DNA of 64,000 bases from Polaribacter litorisediminis (GCF_019968605.1 NZ_CP082966.1:4267501-4331500); one strand, 5' to 3'. Numbered from the stretch's first letter, positions 18,502 to 27,800 are shown. Program-made: numbers and translations. Notes: a model not told the origin generated them from the sequence alone.

Positions 18502-19083
18502 ATGGAATTTAACGAAGATTTTTGGAATAATAAATACGCAAATAACAAAATAGGTTGGGATTTAGGGGAAGTCTCTCCACCTTTAAAAGCTTATTTTGAT
18601 CAGTTAGAAAATAAAGATATCCGAATTCTAATTCCAGGTGGAGGGAATTCTTACGAAGCAGAATATCTTTTTAATAAAGGTTTTAAAAATGTGTATGTGG
18701 TAGATATTTCTGAAATTGCGCTTCAAAACATTTTAGATCGCGTGCCTAATTTTCCCTCTTCTCAATTAATTCACGCTAATTTTTTCGAATTAGAAGAAAC
18801 GTTTGATTTGGTGATAGAACAAACTTTTTTCTGTGCCATTCACCCTGAGTTAAGAACTAAATACGGAGTTAAAATGAATGCTATTTTACAACCCCAAGGC
18901 AAATTAGTAGGTTTGCTTTTTGATGCCGTTTTAAATGAGGATCATCCACCTTTTGGAGGAAATAAAAACGAGTATTTAGCATACTTTCAATCTTATTTTA
19001 AAATAAAAAGGATGGAACCTTGTTATAATTCTTTTCATAATAGAAAAGGTATGGAGTTGTTTGTGAAGTTAGAGCAAAAATAA
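18502..19083 (+). CDS. Thiopurine S-methyltransferase-like SAM-dependent methyltransferase
   Basis: A 193-residue class I methyltransferase. The TPMT-type N-terminus is clear (FWNNKYANNKIGWDLGEVSP), followed by the SAM-binding LIPGGGNSYEAEYL and VYVVDISEIAL, and EQTFFCAIHPELR. In bacteria this branch methylates small thiols, selenium or tellurium compounds, or other nucleophiles; the physiological substrate here is not known. It lies beyond the trxA terminator with its own start and is followed by a hairpin. Confidence 0.88.
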   Translation: MEFNEDFWNNKYANNKIGWDLGEVSPPLKAYFDQLENKDIRILIPGGGNSYEAEYLFNKGFKNVYVVDISEIALQNILDRVPNFPSSQLIHANFFELEETFDLVIEQTFFCAIHPELRTKYGVKMNAILQPQGKLVGLLFDAVLNEDHPPFGGNKNEYLAYFQSYFKIKRMEPCYNSFHNRKGMELFVKLEQK

Positions 19084-19115
19084 ATAGGCTGTCCAAAAGA
19101 CTTTTTCTCCTATTT
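19082..19115 (+). terminator. Hairpin after the methyltransferase gene
   Basis: AAATAGG (19082-19088) pairs with CCTATTT (19109-19115), with an inner GTC/GAC stem and a U-rich stretch (CTTTTTCT) in the loop side. It begins at the stop codon of the methyltransferase and abuts the stop of the opposing receptor remnant. Confidence 0.45.
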
Positions 19116-19323
19116 AAAAAGTATACTGAAAAAAAGCGGATAAATTTCTGCCGGGTTCTGTGATTGGTGTTCTTCCAAAATCTACTTGGTTGATAAAACT
19201 AAAATTTAAGTGATTGTTATAGGTTTTATCAAAAATATTCATATACGCAAACTCAATATTTGCATTTTTAAAAGGTTTAAAACCAAAACGTATATCTAAA
19301 GTTTGATATCTAAGAGCAACCTG
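19114..19323 (-). pseudogene. TonB-dependent receptor, C-terminal fragment only
   Basis: The minus strand encodes about 69 residues typical of the last beta-strands of a TonB-dependent receptor: LRYQTLDIRFGFKPF, NANIEFAYMNIFDKTYNNHL, FINQVDFGRTPITEPGRN, ending in the outer-membrane C-terminal signature FFQYTF. The rest of the receptor (normally 700 residues or more) is absent. The sequence upstream switches abruptly to nadA. This is a deletion or rearrangement product, not a functional gene. Confidence 0.85.
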
Positions 19324-19642
19324 CTAATAAATCTGTTCATAAAACTTTTTTGTTAAGATTTAAAATTTTTACTGTTTCTGCCATAAAATGAACATCTGCA
19401 AAAACAATAATATCAGCATTAGTTTTTGCAGCTTCTTGAGCAAGTGCTAAACTATCTCCAACAAAATCTGCAATTTGTTAAATATCATCTATTTGATAAT
19501 AATGAGCTAATGGGATTGCATTTTTTTCTTTCTTTATTCTTTTAATTTCATCAACATAGTTTAATATTTGGTGTTTCTATATTTAAAAACCCTTTTCTTC
19601 AAGATTTAATTTTGCCTTTTCCGATGTTTTTATTTCTATCAT
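19312..19642 (-). pseudogene. nadA: Quinolinate synthase, decayed N-terminal fragment
   Basis: The minus strand carries a recognisable NadA N-terminus: [49 protein letters not shown] and then DLLAGCS, ending where the receptor fragment begins. It is broken several times: a frameshift around GF near codon 19, an in-frame TAA where Gln is expected (DI-stop-QIADF), and a TGA after KKVL. NadA makes quinolinate for NAD. The conserved AGCS motif is the last part present, so two of the three cluster cysteines are missing. Nonfunctional. Confidence 0.88.
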
Positions 19643-20012
19643 TTTCAGTCAAATAAACTTTAAGAAAAATAGGCCATTTTAGTACAAATAATTACTAAAA
19701 ATGGTGATAATATCTGGGTGTAAGTTAGCAAATCAATAGTAATTAAAGGGTCTTGCAAGGATATAGATAATTTAGATACTTATTCTAAAACTTCACCTTT
19801 ATTGTTTTGCAACTAAAATTACTGGCTTTCATATTTTTAGTTGTGAAATTTACTGCGAATTTAAAAGATTATTGAGAAAAATATTTTCAAGTTTTTCACG
19901 AGCACAAAATAAATGTTTTAATGTTTGCTGGATTGACTTAGGTCATTTAATTGTTCATTTTCTGTACTTAAATTAGACCTTGTATTAATAATTAAAAATA
20001 AATACCAGATTC
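19643..20012. other. 370-bp non-coding stretch between nadA remnant and DUF6799 operon
   Basis: No convincing frame on either strand. It holds an inverted repeat (CCATTTTAGTA with TACTAAAAATGG, about 19672-19702) and, near its right end, a Crp/Fnr-like repeat TTGAC-TTAG-GTCAT (19933-19946). No good TAnnTTTG box is found; TAGACCTTG at 19974 is the nearest. Confidence 0.5.
19933..19946 (+). promoter_or_regulatory. Crp/Fnr-like inverted repeat upstream of DUF6799 operon
   Basis: TTGAC-TTAG-GTCAT is a 5-4-5 near-palindrome (TGAC/GTCA perfect) with the same TTAG centre as the perfect repeat at 17024-17037. It lies 67 bp before the ATG, so it would sit close to -41 of a start near 19981. The promoter itself is weak by eye. 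Confidence 0.5.
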
Positions 20013-20705
20013 ATGAAAAAAATAGTTTTACTGATAACTTTTGTTATTCTAGGAATAGCAGTTATGAAAGCACAAGACAAAGACCAAAACAAAGACCAAG
20101 TGAGAGATCAAGACCAAGTACGTTTAATGTTAGTTGATGGAGATGTCTTACAGATTAGAGATAGAGACCAAATTAGACTAAAAGATAAATTAACACTGAA
20201 TGACGGAACAGTAGTAAGCCCAAATGGGAATTACGTAACTCGAGACCAAGTAGGACTTCGTTTAAAAGAAGGTGAATGTTTAGATATGGATGGAGTTAGA
20301 TATCGTAATGAATATCAATATAGATATAAAGTGCAACAAGAAAATAAAGGACTTAATCAGAATCAAATTCAAGAAAGAAACCAGAATAGAGTTCATTATA
20401 TGTTAGTTGATGGTGGTGTTGTACAAATTAGAAATCAAGAGCAAAGTAGATTACAACAACCATTAAAATTAGGTGACGGATCTCAATTAGACCCGGATGG
20501 AGCACTTTTAACAAGAGAAAGAAAACAGTTGCGTTTAAAGGATGGTGAGTGTTTAAATTTAGATGGTAAAATGTACAAAAATACATATGCACATAGAAAA
20601 ATGACAATGCAAAAAAACATAAATGCAAAAAAGAATTTATTGAAAAAGAAAGTTCAAAAAAAAGCTAATATTAAAAGTACAACAAGTAAAAAGGGAAAGT
20701 CATAA
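20013..20705 (+). CDS. Secreted protein with two DUF6799-type modules
   Basis: 230 residues with a signal peptide (1-20, ending VMKA). The mature part has an Asp/Gln-rich start (QDKDQNKDQVRDQDQ) and two homologous modules (about 36-97 and 128-189). Each has the pattern MLVDG..VQIR, then L.DG..V.PDG, then LRLK.GECL.LDG.MY. A Lys-rich tail of about 35 residues (KKNLLKKKVQKKAN) follows. The modules match my memory of DUF6799, a family without known function. The tail and lack of anchor suggest a periplasmic protein that binds a polyanion or membrane surface. First gene of a set with an outer-membrane barrel and DUF4405. Confidence 0.75.
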   Translation: MKKIVLLITFVILGIAVMKAQDKDQNKDQVRDQDQVRLMLVDGDVLQIRDRDQIRLKDKLTLNDGTVVSPNGNYVTRDQVGLRLKEGECLDMDGVRYRNEYQYRYKVQQENKGLNQNQIQERNQNRVHYMLVDGGVVQIRNQEQSRLQQPLKLGDGSQLDPDGALLTRERKQLRLKDGECLNLDGKMYKNTYAHRKMTMQKNINAKKNLLKKKVQKKANIKSTTSKKGKS

Positions 20706-20714
20706 ATCAACAAG

Positions 20715-20748
20715 AAAAAGGGTTTATAATACTATAAACCCTTTTTAA
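20715..20748 (+). terminator. Hairpin between DUF6799 gene and barrel gene
   Basis: A perfect 13-bp stem (AAAAAGGGTTTAT with ATAAACCCTTTTT), 6-base loop, ending in T5. It may attenuate rather than stop transcription, because the next gene begins 20 bp later without an obvious promoter of its own. Confidence 0.75.
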
Positions 20749-20767
20749 ACCTCTTAAAAAGGATGTC

Positions 20768-21706
20768 ATGAAAAATTTAAAGCTAAATACAATTTTTATC
20801 ATATTAATTGCTTTTTTCAGTGAAGTAGCAATTGGACAAATAATGACAAATAAAGAGGTGTCTTATACTTCTGCGAAGGTAAATTTTATAAATGATGCTG
20901 TTTTTATGACAAATAAAGAGGCATCTTATGTTTCTGTGAATGTAAGTTTTATAAATGATGCTGTTTTTATGGGAAGAAAAGATTCTATTGCAACGCCTTA
21001 TTTGTACCCTTCAATTCTATATCATAATAAGGAAGGTTTTTATGCAAGTGGTTCTGTATCATATTTAACAGCATCTAATAAAGGTAGAATAGATTTGTTT
21101 TTAATTACTGCAGGTTATGACTTTAGTATTAAAAAACTCGATGGAGATATTTCATTTACAAAATACTTTTTTAATGATGATAGTAATAATGTTATCTCAG
21201 AAGTAGCCTCAGATCTAACAGCAAGTTTAAAATACGATTTTAATGTTATTAATTTAGGAGTAACTGCGAATACATATTTTAATAAAAATGATAGTTCAGA
21301 TTACTTTTTATCAACAGAAATTAGTCATGATTTTTTTTCAGATAATCAAAAATTTCAGATTTCTCCAACAGCAGGAGTTAATTTTGGGACTCAAAATTTT
21401 TATGAAGAATATTATATAAATAATCGTTTTGGAAGTGGACGTTCTGGACAGGGTTCTGGGCAAGGAAGTAGAGTTAGTACTCAAATAATTAGGGAGGTAG
21501 GCATGCAAGAAAGCGAAAACTTTAATCTTATGGCAATAGAATTTAGTTTGCCAATGTGGTATGTATATGATTCATTTACATTTTCATTTTTACCTGCTTT
21601 AGTAATACCCCAAAATGAGGCAACTTTAGTCGTAGATGAAGTGATTGTAGAAGAGGATTTAGAAAGTACTTTTTATTGGGTATTTAGTATGAGTTATCAA
21701 TTTTAA
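20768..21706 (+). CDS. Outer-membrane beta-barrel protein
   Basis: 312 residues with a signal peptide (1-23, ending AIGQ), many amphipathic strands (SGSVSYLTASNKGRIDLFLITAG, NLGVTANTYFNK) and a terminal aromatic signature WVFSMSYQF typical of barrels. An insert of Gly/Ser/Gln (GSGRSGQGSGQGS) forms a surface loop. Just after the signal peptide a 63-nt segment is tandemly duplicated (20843-20905 and 20906-20968), giving two similar 21-residue repeats (MTNKEVSY... and MTNKEASY...FINDAVF). No known family recognised beyond barrel. 62 bp from DUF6799 and 9 bp from DUF4405. Confidence 0.75.
   Translation: MKNLKLNTIFIILIAFFSEVAIGQIMTNKEVSYTSAKVNFINDAVFMTNKEASYVSVNVSFINDAVFMGRKDSIATPYLYPSILYHNKEGFYASGSVSYLTASNKGRIDLFLITAGYDFSIKKLDGDISFTKYFFNDDSNNVISEVASDLTASLKYDFNVINLGVTANTYFNKNDSSDYFLSTEISHDFFSDNQKFQISPTAGVNFGTQNFYEEYYINNRFGSGRSGQGSGQGSRVSTQIIREVGMQESENFNLMAIEFSLPMWYVYDSFTFSFLPALVIPQNEATLVVDEVIVEEDLESTFYWVFSMSYQF
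20843..20968 (+). repeat. 63-nt in-frame tandem duplication inside the barrel gene
   Basis: Two adjacent copies of a 63-base unit (each starting ATGACAAATAAAGAGG) differ at only a few positions and keep the frame, so each encodes 21 residues. It looks like a recent replication-slippage duplication. Confidence 0.85.
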
Positions 21707-21715
21707 ACAAAGAAA

Positions 21716-22144
21716 ATGAAAAAGGTTGTTTTAAATTTTTCAATTAATGCAACTATGGCAATCTGCATGTCTTTTATTTTTGGAACAGGTATGCTTATAA
21801 AATATGTATTAATTTCTGGGCAAGAACGTTGGATAAAATATGGTAGTAATGTAGAACTATATTTTTTAGGATTGGATAGGCATGAATGGGGTCTAGTCCA
21901 TTTTATTTTAGGACTTGTTTTAATTGCATTATTATTTGTACATATTTTTTTACATAGGAAAATTATTAAAAGTGTTTATAAAAAACTCATCAAAAAATCT
22001 TTAACCAAAAAAATAGTAGCCTTACTTTTTTTATTTTTTTGTTTAGCGCTTATAATAACTTCATTCTTTATTGAACCAAAAGTTGAACTAATTAAAAAAG
22101 GGAAAGGAAGGCAAGTACTTGTTTACGATGGTTTTGATCGCTAA
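21716..22144 (+). CDS. DUF4405 membrane protein (cytochrome b-like)
   Basis: 142 residues with three hydrophobic helices (about 10-32, 56-78, 103-122). The signature RHEWGLVHFILGLVLIALL and HIFLH place His residues in two helices like haem b ligands in cytochrome b/FdnI-type proteins, and DUF4405 proteins are thought to be haem-binding membrane redox proteins. This is knowledge of the family plus inference. The C-terminal tail (KKGKGRQVLVYDGFDR) is outside the membrane. Last gene of the DUF6799-barrel-DUF4405 set; the second RND operon starts 135 bp further on. Confidence 0.75.
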   Translation: MKKVVLNFSINATMAICMSFIFGTGMLIKYVLISGQERWIKYGSNVELYFLGLDRHEWGLVHFILGLVLIALLFVHIFLHRKIIKSVYKKLIKKSLTKKIVALLFLFFCLALIITSFFIEPKVELIKKGKGRQVLVYDGFDR

Positions 22145-22215
22145 TATGAGCTAGCTCTAAAGTATTAAAAACAATTTCAACACTTATTTAAGCTAACGTA
22201 CATTTCTCTTTATAA

Positions 22216-22259
22216 GTAACAATTGTTGCAGTCTAGCGCTTTTTCGCGCCTTAATTTTG
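22216..22259 (+). promoter_or_regulatory. Promoter of the second RND operon
   Basis: Perfect -7 element TAATTTTG at 22252-22259, with a TTG about 23 bp upstream as a possible -33 box. A GCGC-TTTTTC-GCGC hairpin lies in the spacer and a palindrome AACAATTGTT (22219-22228) overlaps the -33 area and may be an operator. Confidence 0.55.
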
Positions 22260-22279
22260 TATCGAATTAATAGCATATA

Positions 22280-23587
22280 ATGATGAAAAATAAATTATTA
22301 GTGATACCATTAATATTACTTTCTTTCTTTTTAAAAGCACAAGAAGTAGTATTGGTATCTAAAAGTGACGTTATTTCTAAAGTAAAAGAAAATAACAATA
22401 CAATTAAAATGTCTCAACAAGATGTTTTGGCTGCCAAAGCAGATTACAATCAAACAAAAGCAGTTTATTTACCTAATATAACGGCTAGTCATACAGGTAT
22501 TTTAACGACGAATCCTTTGATGGCTTTTGGTTCTAAATTAAATCAAGGAATTTTAACACAGAATGATTTTAATCCTTCATTATTAAACAATCCAACGCAA
22601 ACACAAAATTTTGCAACGATTATCAAAGTAGAACAGCCTTTAATTAATTTAGATGGTTTTTATCAAAGAAAAGCGGCAAAATCGGGCATGGAAGCCATGG
22701 CTTTAAAACAAGAAAGAACTCAAGATTATATAACCTTTGAAGTTGAAAAAGCCTACATGCAATTGCAATTGGCATATAAAGGTGTTGCTGTTTTAGAAAA
22801 AGCTTTAGACGCAGCAAATGCGAATAAACAAATGGCAGATAACAGTTTTAAGCAAGGGTTTTTGCAGCGTGCAGATGTTTTAAATGTAGAGGTTCGGGTT
22901 ACTGAAGTTAAAAATCAGTTACAAACTGCTAAGAGCAATGTACAAAATGCCTCTAATTACCTATCATTTTTAATGGATGATAAAAGCTATGTGGTGTATC
23001 AACCAAAAGATAGTTTAGCCTTATCTAATTTTGATGTGGAAGAAAAAAATATTTCAGAAAATAGATCGGATATTAGAGCGATGCAACTTGCTACAAATGC
23101 CTATGAGGAAATGAATAAAGCGGATAAAATGGCTTTTTTACCACGTTTAAATGCCTTCGGAAGTTATGAAATGTACGACAACAATGTGTTTCAGGGAAAT
23201 GCAAACGGTTATGTAGTGGGCGCACAATTAAGTTGGGATATTTTTCAAGGAGCCAAACGATTTGGAAAGGCTGAAAAAAGTAAAGCTGAATTTGAGAAAT
23301 CTAAACTAGAATACAATCAATATGTATCTAAAAGTAATTTGGAATTGAACAAGGTAAAACGTCAATTGTTAGATGCAAAAAACAGACTAGAGTTAACAGG
23401 TTTAGCCGTAAAACAATCTAAGGAGTCTTTAAGAATTAGAAAAAATAGATTTAAAGAAGGTTTAGAAAAAACAGCTGATCTATTAGTAGCAGAAACACAA
23501 TTTGCTCAAAAACAATTAGAATACTACCAAACCATTTTTGAATATAATTTTACACAAACGTATTTAGAATTTTTAACCAAAGAATAG
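22280..23587 (+). CDS. TolC family outer-membrane channel (second RND system)
   Basis: 435 residues with a signal peptide (ending FFLKAQ) and two OEP repeats. The conserved LERADVLNVEVRV-like stretch is FLQRADVLNVEVRVTE, and the strands QLSWDIFQGAKRF and the C-terminal FKEGLEKTADLLVAETQFAQ mark the repeat ends. ATG 22280 or 22283. Here the channel gene comes first, unlike the other RND operon where it comes last. The 14 bp after its stop open into a short dispersed repeat before the adaptor gene. Confidence 0.9.
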   Translation: MMKNKLLVIPLILLSFFLKAQEVVLVSKSDVISKVKENNNTIKMSQQDVLAAKADYNQTKAVYLPNITASHTGILTTNPLMAFGSKLNQGILTQNDFNPSLLNNPTQTQNFATIIKVEQPLINLDGFYQRKAAKSGMEAMALKQERTQDYITFEVEKAYMQLQLAYKGVAVLEKALDAANANKQMADNSFKQGFLQRADVLNVEVRVTEVKNQLQTAKSNVQNASNYLSFLMDDKSYVVYQPKDSLALSNFDVEEKNISENRSDIRAMQLATNAYEEMNKADKMAFLPRLNAFGSYEMYDNNVFQGNANGYVVGAQLSWDIFQGAKRFGKAEKSKAEFEKSKLEYNQYVSKSNLELNKVKRQLLDAKNRLELTGLAVKQSKESLRIRKNRFKEGLEKTADLLVAETQFAQKQLEYYQTIFEYNFTQTYLEFLTKE

Positions 23588-23592
23588 TACTA

Positions 23593-23622
23593 GTTGGCAG
23601 TATGCAGTCGCAGTATTCAGTC
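23593..23622 (+). repeat. GCAGTAT/GCAGTC iterated short repeat
   Basis: The gap between the TolC and adaptor genes holds successive near-copies of GCAGTATGCAGTC and GCAGTATTCAGTC. It resembles short iterated elements I recall from other Flavobacteriia intergenic regions. The in-frame ATG at 23602 lies in this repeat and is not the real start of the adaptor. Confidence 0.55.
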
Positions 23623-23646
23623 AAAAAAAATAATAAAACAAATAAA

Positions 23647-24726
23647 ATGAAAAAACATACATTTATTATAATCCTAATAACAGCCTCATTATTGCTTTTC
23701 AGTTGCGGTAGCGATGATAAAAAAATAGCAACAGATAATACGCCCGCTATAAACGTAAAAGTGAGTACAGTTAAATTAAATAACAACAATCCGTTTTTAT
23801 CTGTAAGTGGAAAAATACAAGCAGCAAATAGTGCTGAGGTAAGTACAAGAATGATGGGATATGTAACGAAAGTCTATGTAAATGTTGGAGACAAAGTGCA
23901 AAAAGGCCAATTGTTAGTTACTATTAATAATACCGATTTACAAGCTAAAAAAGCCCAAGTAGATGCAGGGATCACACAAGCGAAAGCCGCTTTTAAAAAT
24001 GCTGATAAAAATTACAATCGTTTTAAAAATTTATTTGAAAGCAATAGTATTACTCAAAAAGAAATGGATGATATGACGGCTAACTATCAAATGGCAAAAG
24101 CAAGTTTAGAGTCTGCAAATCAAATGAAAAATGAGATTAATGCGCAGTTTGCATATTCAAATATTAAAGCCCCATTTAGCGGTATCGTTACGGCAAAAAA
24201 TATAGATACAGGTGATATGGCAAATCCAGGAATGCCTTTAATTAGCATAGAAACTCCTGATGATTTTGAAGTAATTGCAATGGTTCCAGAAACAGAAATA
24301 TCTGAAATTATAAAGGGAACAACAGTCACCGTTTTGGTGAAATCTTTGCAGCAATCGATAACAGGAAAAGTAACAGAGGTAAGTACCTCTGCTAAGAATA
24401 CAGGAGGGCAATATTTGGTAAAAATTCAGCTAGAAAAAACTGCGGTCAATATTTTATCGGGCATGTTTGCAACGGTACAGTTCCCGGTACAAGAAAAAGC
24501 AAATTCCTACTTGATTTTAATTCCGAAAGAAGCTATTGTTACCAAAGGGCAATTATCTGGAATTTACACTGTAAGTCAAAGTAGTACAGCACTCTTACGT
24601 TGGTTGCGCTTAGGTAGAACCTACGGAAATCAAGTAGAGGTTTTAGCTGGTTTTTCTGCGAATGAATCGTATATAACTTCAGCAGACGGGAAATTATTTA
24701 ATGGAGCAAAAGTGTCAATTCAATAA
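23647..24726 (+). CDS. RND periplasmic adaptor lipoprotein
   Basis: About 359 residues with a lipoprotein signal (lipobox LLFSC, Cys20), lipoyl half-motifs (VSTRMMGYVTKVYVNVGDKV and IKAPFSGIVTAKNIDTGD) separated by a heptad helical hairpin (QAKAAFKNADKNYNRFKNLFE), then a beta-barrel domain (VPETEISEI). ATG 23647 is chosen because the signal peptide starts there and the upstream 15 codons come from a repeat. Second gene of the TolC-adaptor-pump operon. Confidence 0.92.
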   Translation: MKKHTFIIILITASLLLFSCGSDDKKIATDNTPAINVKVSTVKLNNNNPFLSVSGKIQAANSAEVSTRMMGYVTKVYVNVGDKVQKGQLLVTINNTDLQAKKAQVDAGITQAKAAFKNADKNYNRFKNLFESNSITQKEMDDMTANYQMAKASLESANQMKNEINAQFAYSNIKAPFSGIVTAKNIDTGDMANPGMPLISIETPDDFEVIAMVPETEISEIIKGTTVTVLVKSLQQSITGKVTEVSTSAKNTGGQYLVKIQLEKTAVNILSGMFATVQFPVQEKANSYLILIPKEAIVTKGQLSGIYTVSQSSTALLRWLRLGRTYGNQVEVLAGFSANESYITSADGKLFNGAKVSIQ

Positions 24727-24734
24727 CTAAAATG

Positions 24735-24820
24735 TTGCGTTAAGGATAGAAGTGGAAATCCTTTTTTTGCTGCCATATATGGCGAAAAAAGATTGAAACG
24801 GATAGCCTGTTAAAACGCCC
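24735..24820. repeat. Palindromic dispersed repeat between adaptor and pump genes
   Basis: Nested arms: outer GCGTT/AACGC, then GGATAGAAGTGGAAATCC and GATTGAAACGGATAGCC, then a T7/A6 stem with a self-complementary GCCATATATGGC tip. The AGTGGAAA and TTGAAACG arms recur, swapped, around a similar T/A hairpin at 63510-63581. The hairpin could modulate expression of the downstream pump. Confidence 0.65.
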
Positions 24821-24834
24821 AAAAAATATAAAAA

Positions 24835-27800
24835 ATGAAAGAAGGTTTAGCAGGAAAAATTGCAAAAGTCTTTATTGGCTCTAAATTAACAATACTTCTA
24901 ATGATCGTTTTTATGGTGATTGGAGTATATGCATCGTTCTTAATTCCTAGAGAAGAGGAGCCACAAATAGACGTACCTATTGCCGATATTTTTGTGGGAT
25001 ATCCTGGAGCAAGTCCTACGGAGGTAGAAAATAGAGTGGTAAAACCTTTAGAGAAATTAATTTCTAATATTAAAGGTGTAGAGTATGTATATTCTACTTC
25101 TATGAAGGAAAAAGCCATGGTGATTGTGCAGTTTTATGTGGGCGAAGATATTGAGCGCTCTTTCGTAAAACTATACAATGAAATTAACAAACACATGGAT
25201 GAAATGCCTGCGGGTGTTACGTTTCCGTTGGTTAAAACTCGTGCTATTGATGATGTACCTATTTTAGGTTTAACCTTATGGAGCGAAAATTATGATGATT
25301 TTCAGCTTGCACAAATGGCGCAAGAATTAGAAAGTGAAATTAAGAAAGTAAATGATGTTTCTATCACGCATAAAATTGGAGGAAGAAACCGTCAATTAAG
25401 AGTGGTCTTGGACAAGGATAAATTAGCCGCAAGTGGCTTGGATTTCTTATCAGTTTCCGAAATGATAAAAGCCAATAATGCGCAATTAAATTCGGGTAGT
25501 TTTGATAAAAATGATACTGAATTTTTAGTACATACGGGTAAATTTTTAGCGTCCGTAGAAGATATAGAAAATTTAGTCGTTGGCGTGCAGCAGCAACAGC
25601 CTATTTATTTAAAGCAAATAGCGGCAATTGTTGATGGTCCAGAAATTCCACAAAATTATGTGTCTTTAGGGTTTGGTCAGGCAAGTGAAAAATCGAAAAC
25701 ATACAACTCTGAATATCCTGCAGTGACCATTTCTGTTGCGAAAAGAAAAGGGGCAGATGCCATGAAAATATCAGAAGTAATTATTGATAAAGTAAACCAT
25801 TTACGAACTACTTTAATTCCGGATGATGTGCACGTAGAGGTCACCAGAAATTATGGAGAAACCGCTTCCCATAAAGTATCTGAATTATTATTACACCTTA
25901 TTGGGTCTATCATCGCGGTAACTTTAGTGGTGATGTTAGCCATGGGATGGCGTGGAGGCTTGGTGGTATTTTTATCCGTACCGATTACGTTTGCATTGAC
26001 CTTGTTAAGTTATTACATGTTAGATTATACTTTAAATAGAATTACCTTATTTGCCTTGGTTTTTGTAACCGGTATTGTGGTAGATGATTCTATTATTATT
26101 GCGGAGAATATGCACAGGCATTTTAAAATGAAACGCTTGCCATTTAAGCAAGCCGCTTTATATGCCATTAACGAAGTTGGGAATCCTACAATTTTAGCAA
26201 CATTTACAGTTATTGCTTCTGTGTTACCGATGGCTTTTGTATCTGGTTTGATGGGCCCTTATATGGCGCCAATGCCAATTGGAGCATCTATTGCAATGAT
26301 TTTATCCTTATTTGTTGCGTTAACGATTACACCGTATTTAGGATATATTTTTTTAAGAGAAAAAGGTAAAAAAGGAGCCGAAGAAAAGGTTGAAAAGCCT
26401 TTGGAAGAGACTTTTATTTACAGAGTGTACAACAAGTTAGAAAGACCATTATTAGAAAGTGCAAAAAAACGTTGGTTATTTTTAGGAGCCACATTCATTG
26501 TATTAATGGGAACTATGGTCTTGTTTTTTACAAATTCTGTTGTAGTAAAGATGTTACCTTTTGATAATAAAAACGAATTTCAGGTAGTAATTGATATGCC
26601 AGAAGGAACCACTTTAGAGAGAACAGGCGTGGTTACACAAGAAATTGCGCAGTATCTGTCTACAAGGCCAGAAGTAAAGAATTATCAAAATTACATTGGT
26701 ACTTCGGCACCGATTACGTTTAATGGTTTGGTACGTCATTATGATTTACGAGGCGGGTCTAATATGGCAGATATTCAAGTGAATTTGGTGGATAAAGGAG
26801 AACGAGATATTCAAAGTCATGGAATTGCAAAATTATTGCGTCCAGAAATACAGAAAATTGCAGCAAAATACAATGCCAATGTAAAGTTGGTAGAAGTTCC
26901 GCCAGGACCTCCAGTTTTATCAACGATTGTTGCAGAAGTCTATGGACCTGATTACAACGAGCAAATTAAAATTGCGAATAGTGTTCAAAATATCTTAACA
27001 AATACCACAGATGTTGTCGATGTAGATTGGATGGTAGAAGCCGATCAAAAAGAATATCAGTTCGAAATTAACAAAGAAAAGGCAATGTTGTATGGAGTTG
27101 CACCTCAACAAATTGCATACACTATGAATATGGCGTTGTCAAACAGACCCATTACCAATTTATATGATGAAAATGCTGTAAATCAGGTGGGTTTGTTATT
27201 AACTTTAGATGAAAAAGAAAAATCTACTATTTCAGATATTTCACAATTAAAAGTGAAGTCGAAACAAGGAAATTTAATTCCGATTGCAGATTTGGTTGAA
27301 ATTAAAGAATCTGTAGCTGGTAAAAGTATTTATCATAAAAATCAAAAAAGAGTTGTATACGTTATTGCAGATATGGCAGGAGAATTAGAAAGTCCGGCAT
27401 ACGCAATTTTAGGAATGGAAGAAAAATTAAAAGAAATACAACTTCCTGAAGGTTACCAATTAAATGAAATGTATTTAGGTCAGCCAGATTTTGAAGACGA
27501 TTATACGGTTAAATGGGATGGTGAATGGCAAATTACTTTAGAGGTTTTTAGAGATTTAGGAATCGCATTTTTAGGAGCGCTTATCTTGATTTACATTTTG
27601 ATTGTAGGTTGGTTTCAAAACTTTAAAGCACCCATTGTAATGATGGTGGCAGTGCCGTTATCGTTGATAGGAATTATTTTAGGTCACTGGATTATGGGCG
27701 CCTTTTTTACAGCAACTTCATTTATTGGAATGATTGCTTTGGCCGGAATTATGGTACGAAACTCTGTTTTACTGATTGATTTTATCAACTTAAGATTGGC

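Noticed and set aside
22219..22228. Palindrome AACAATTGTT as an operator
   Set aside because: The same 10-mer also occurs at 1387-1396 (inside a decayed frame) and 51150-51159, so in this AT-rich DNA it is not specific enough to call a shared operator.
23602..23646. Longer N-terminus of the adaptor gene starting at ATG 23602
   Set aside because: The 15 extra codons come from a short dispersed repeat and precede a perfect lipoprotein signal starting at 23647.
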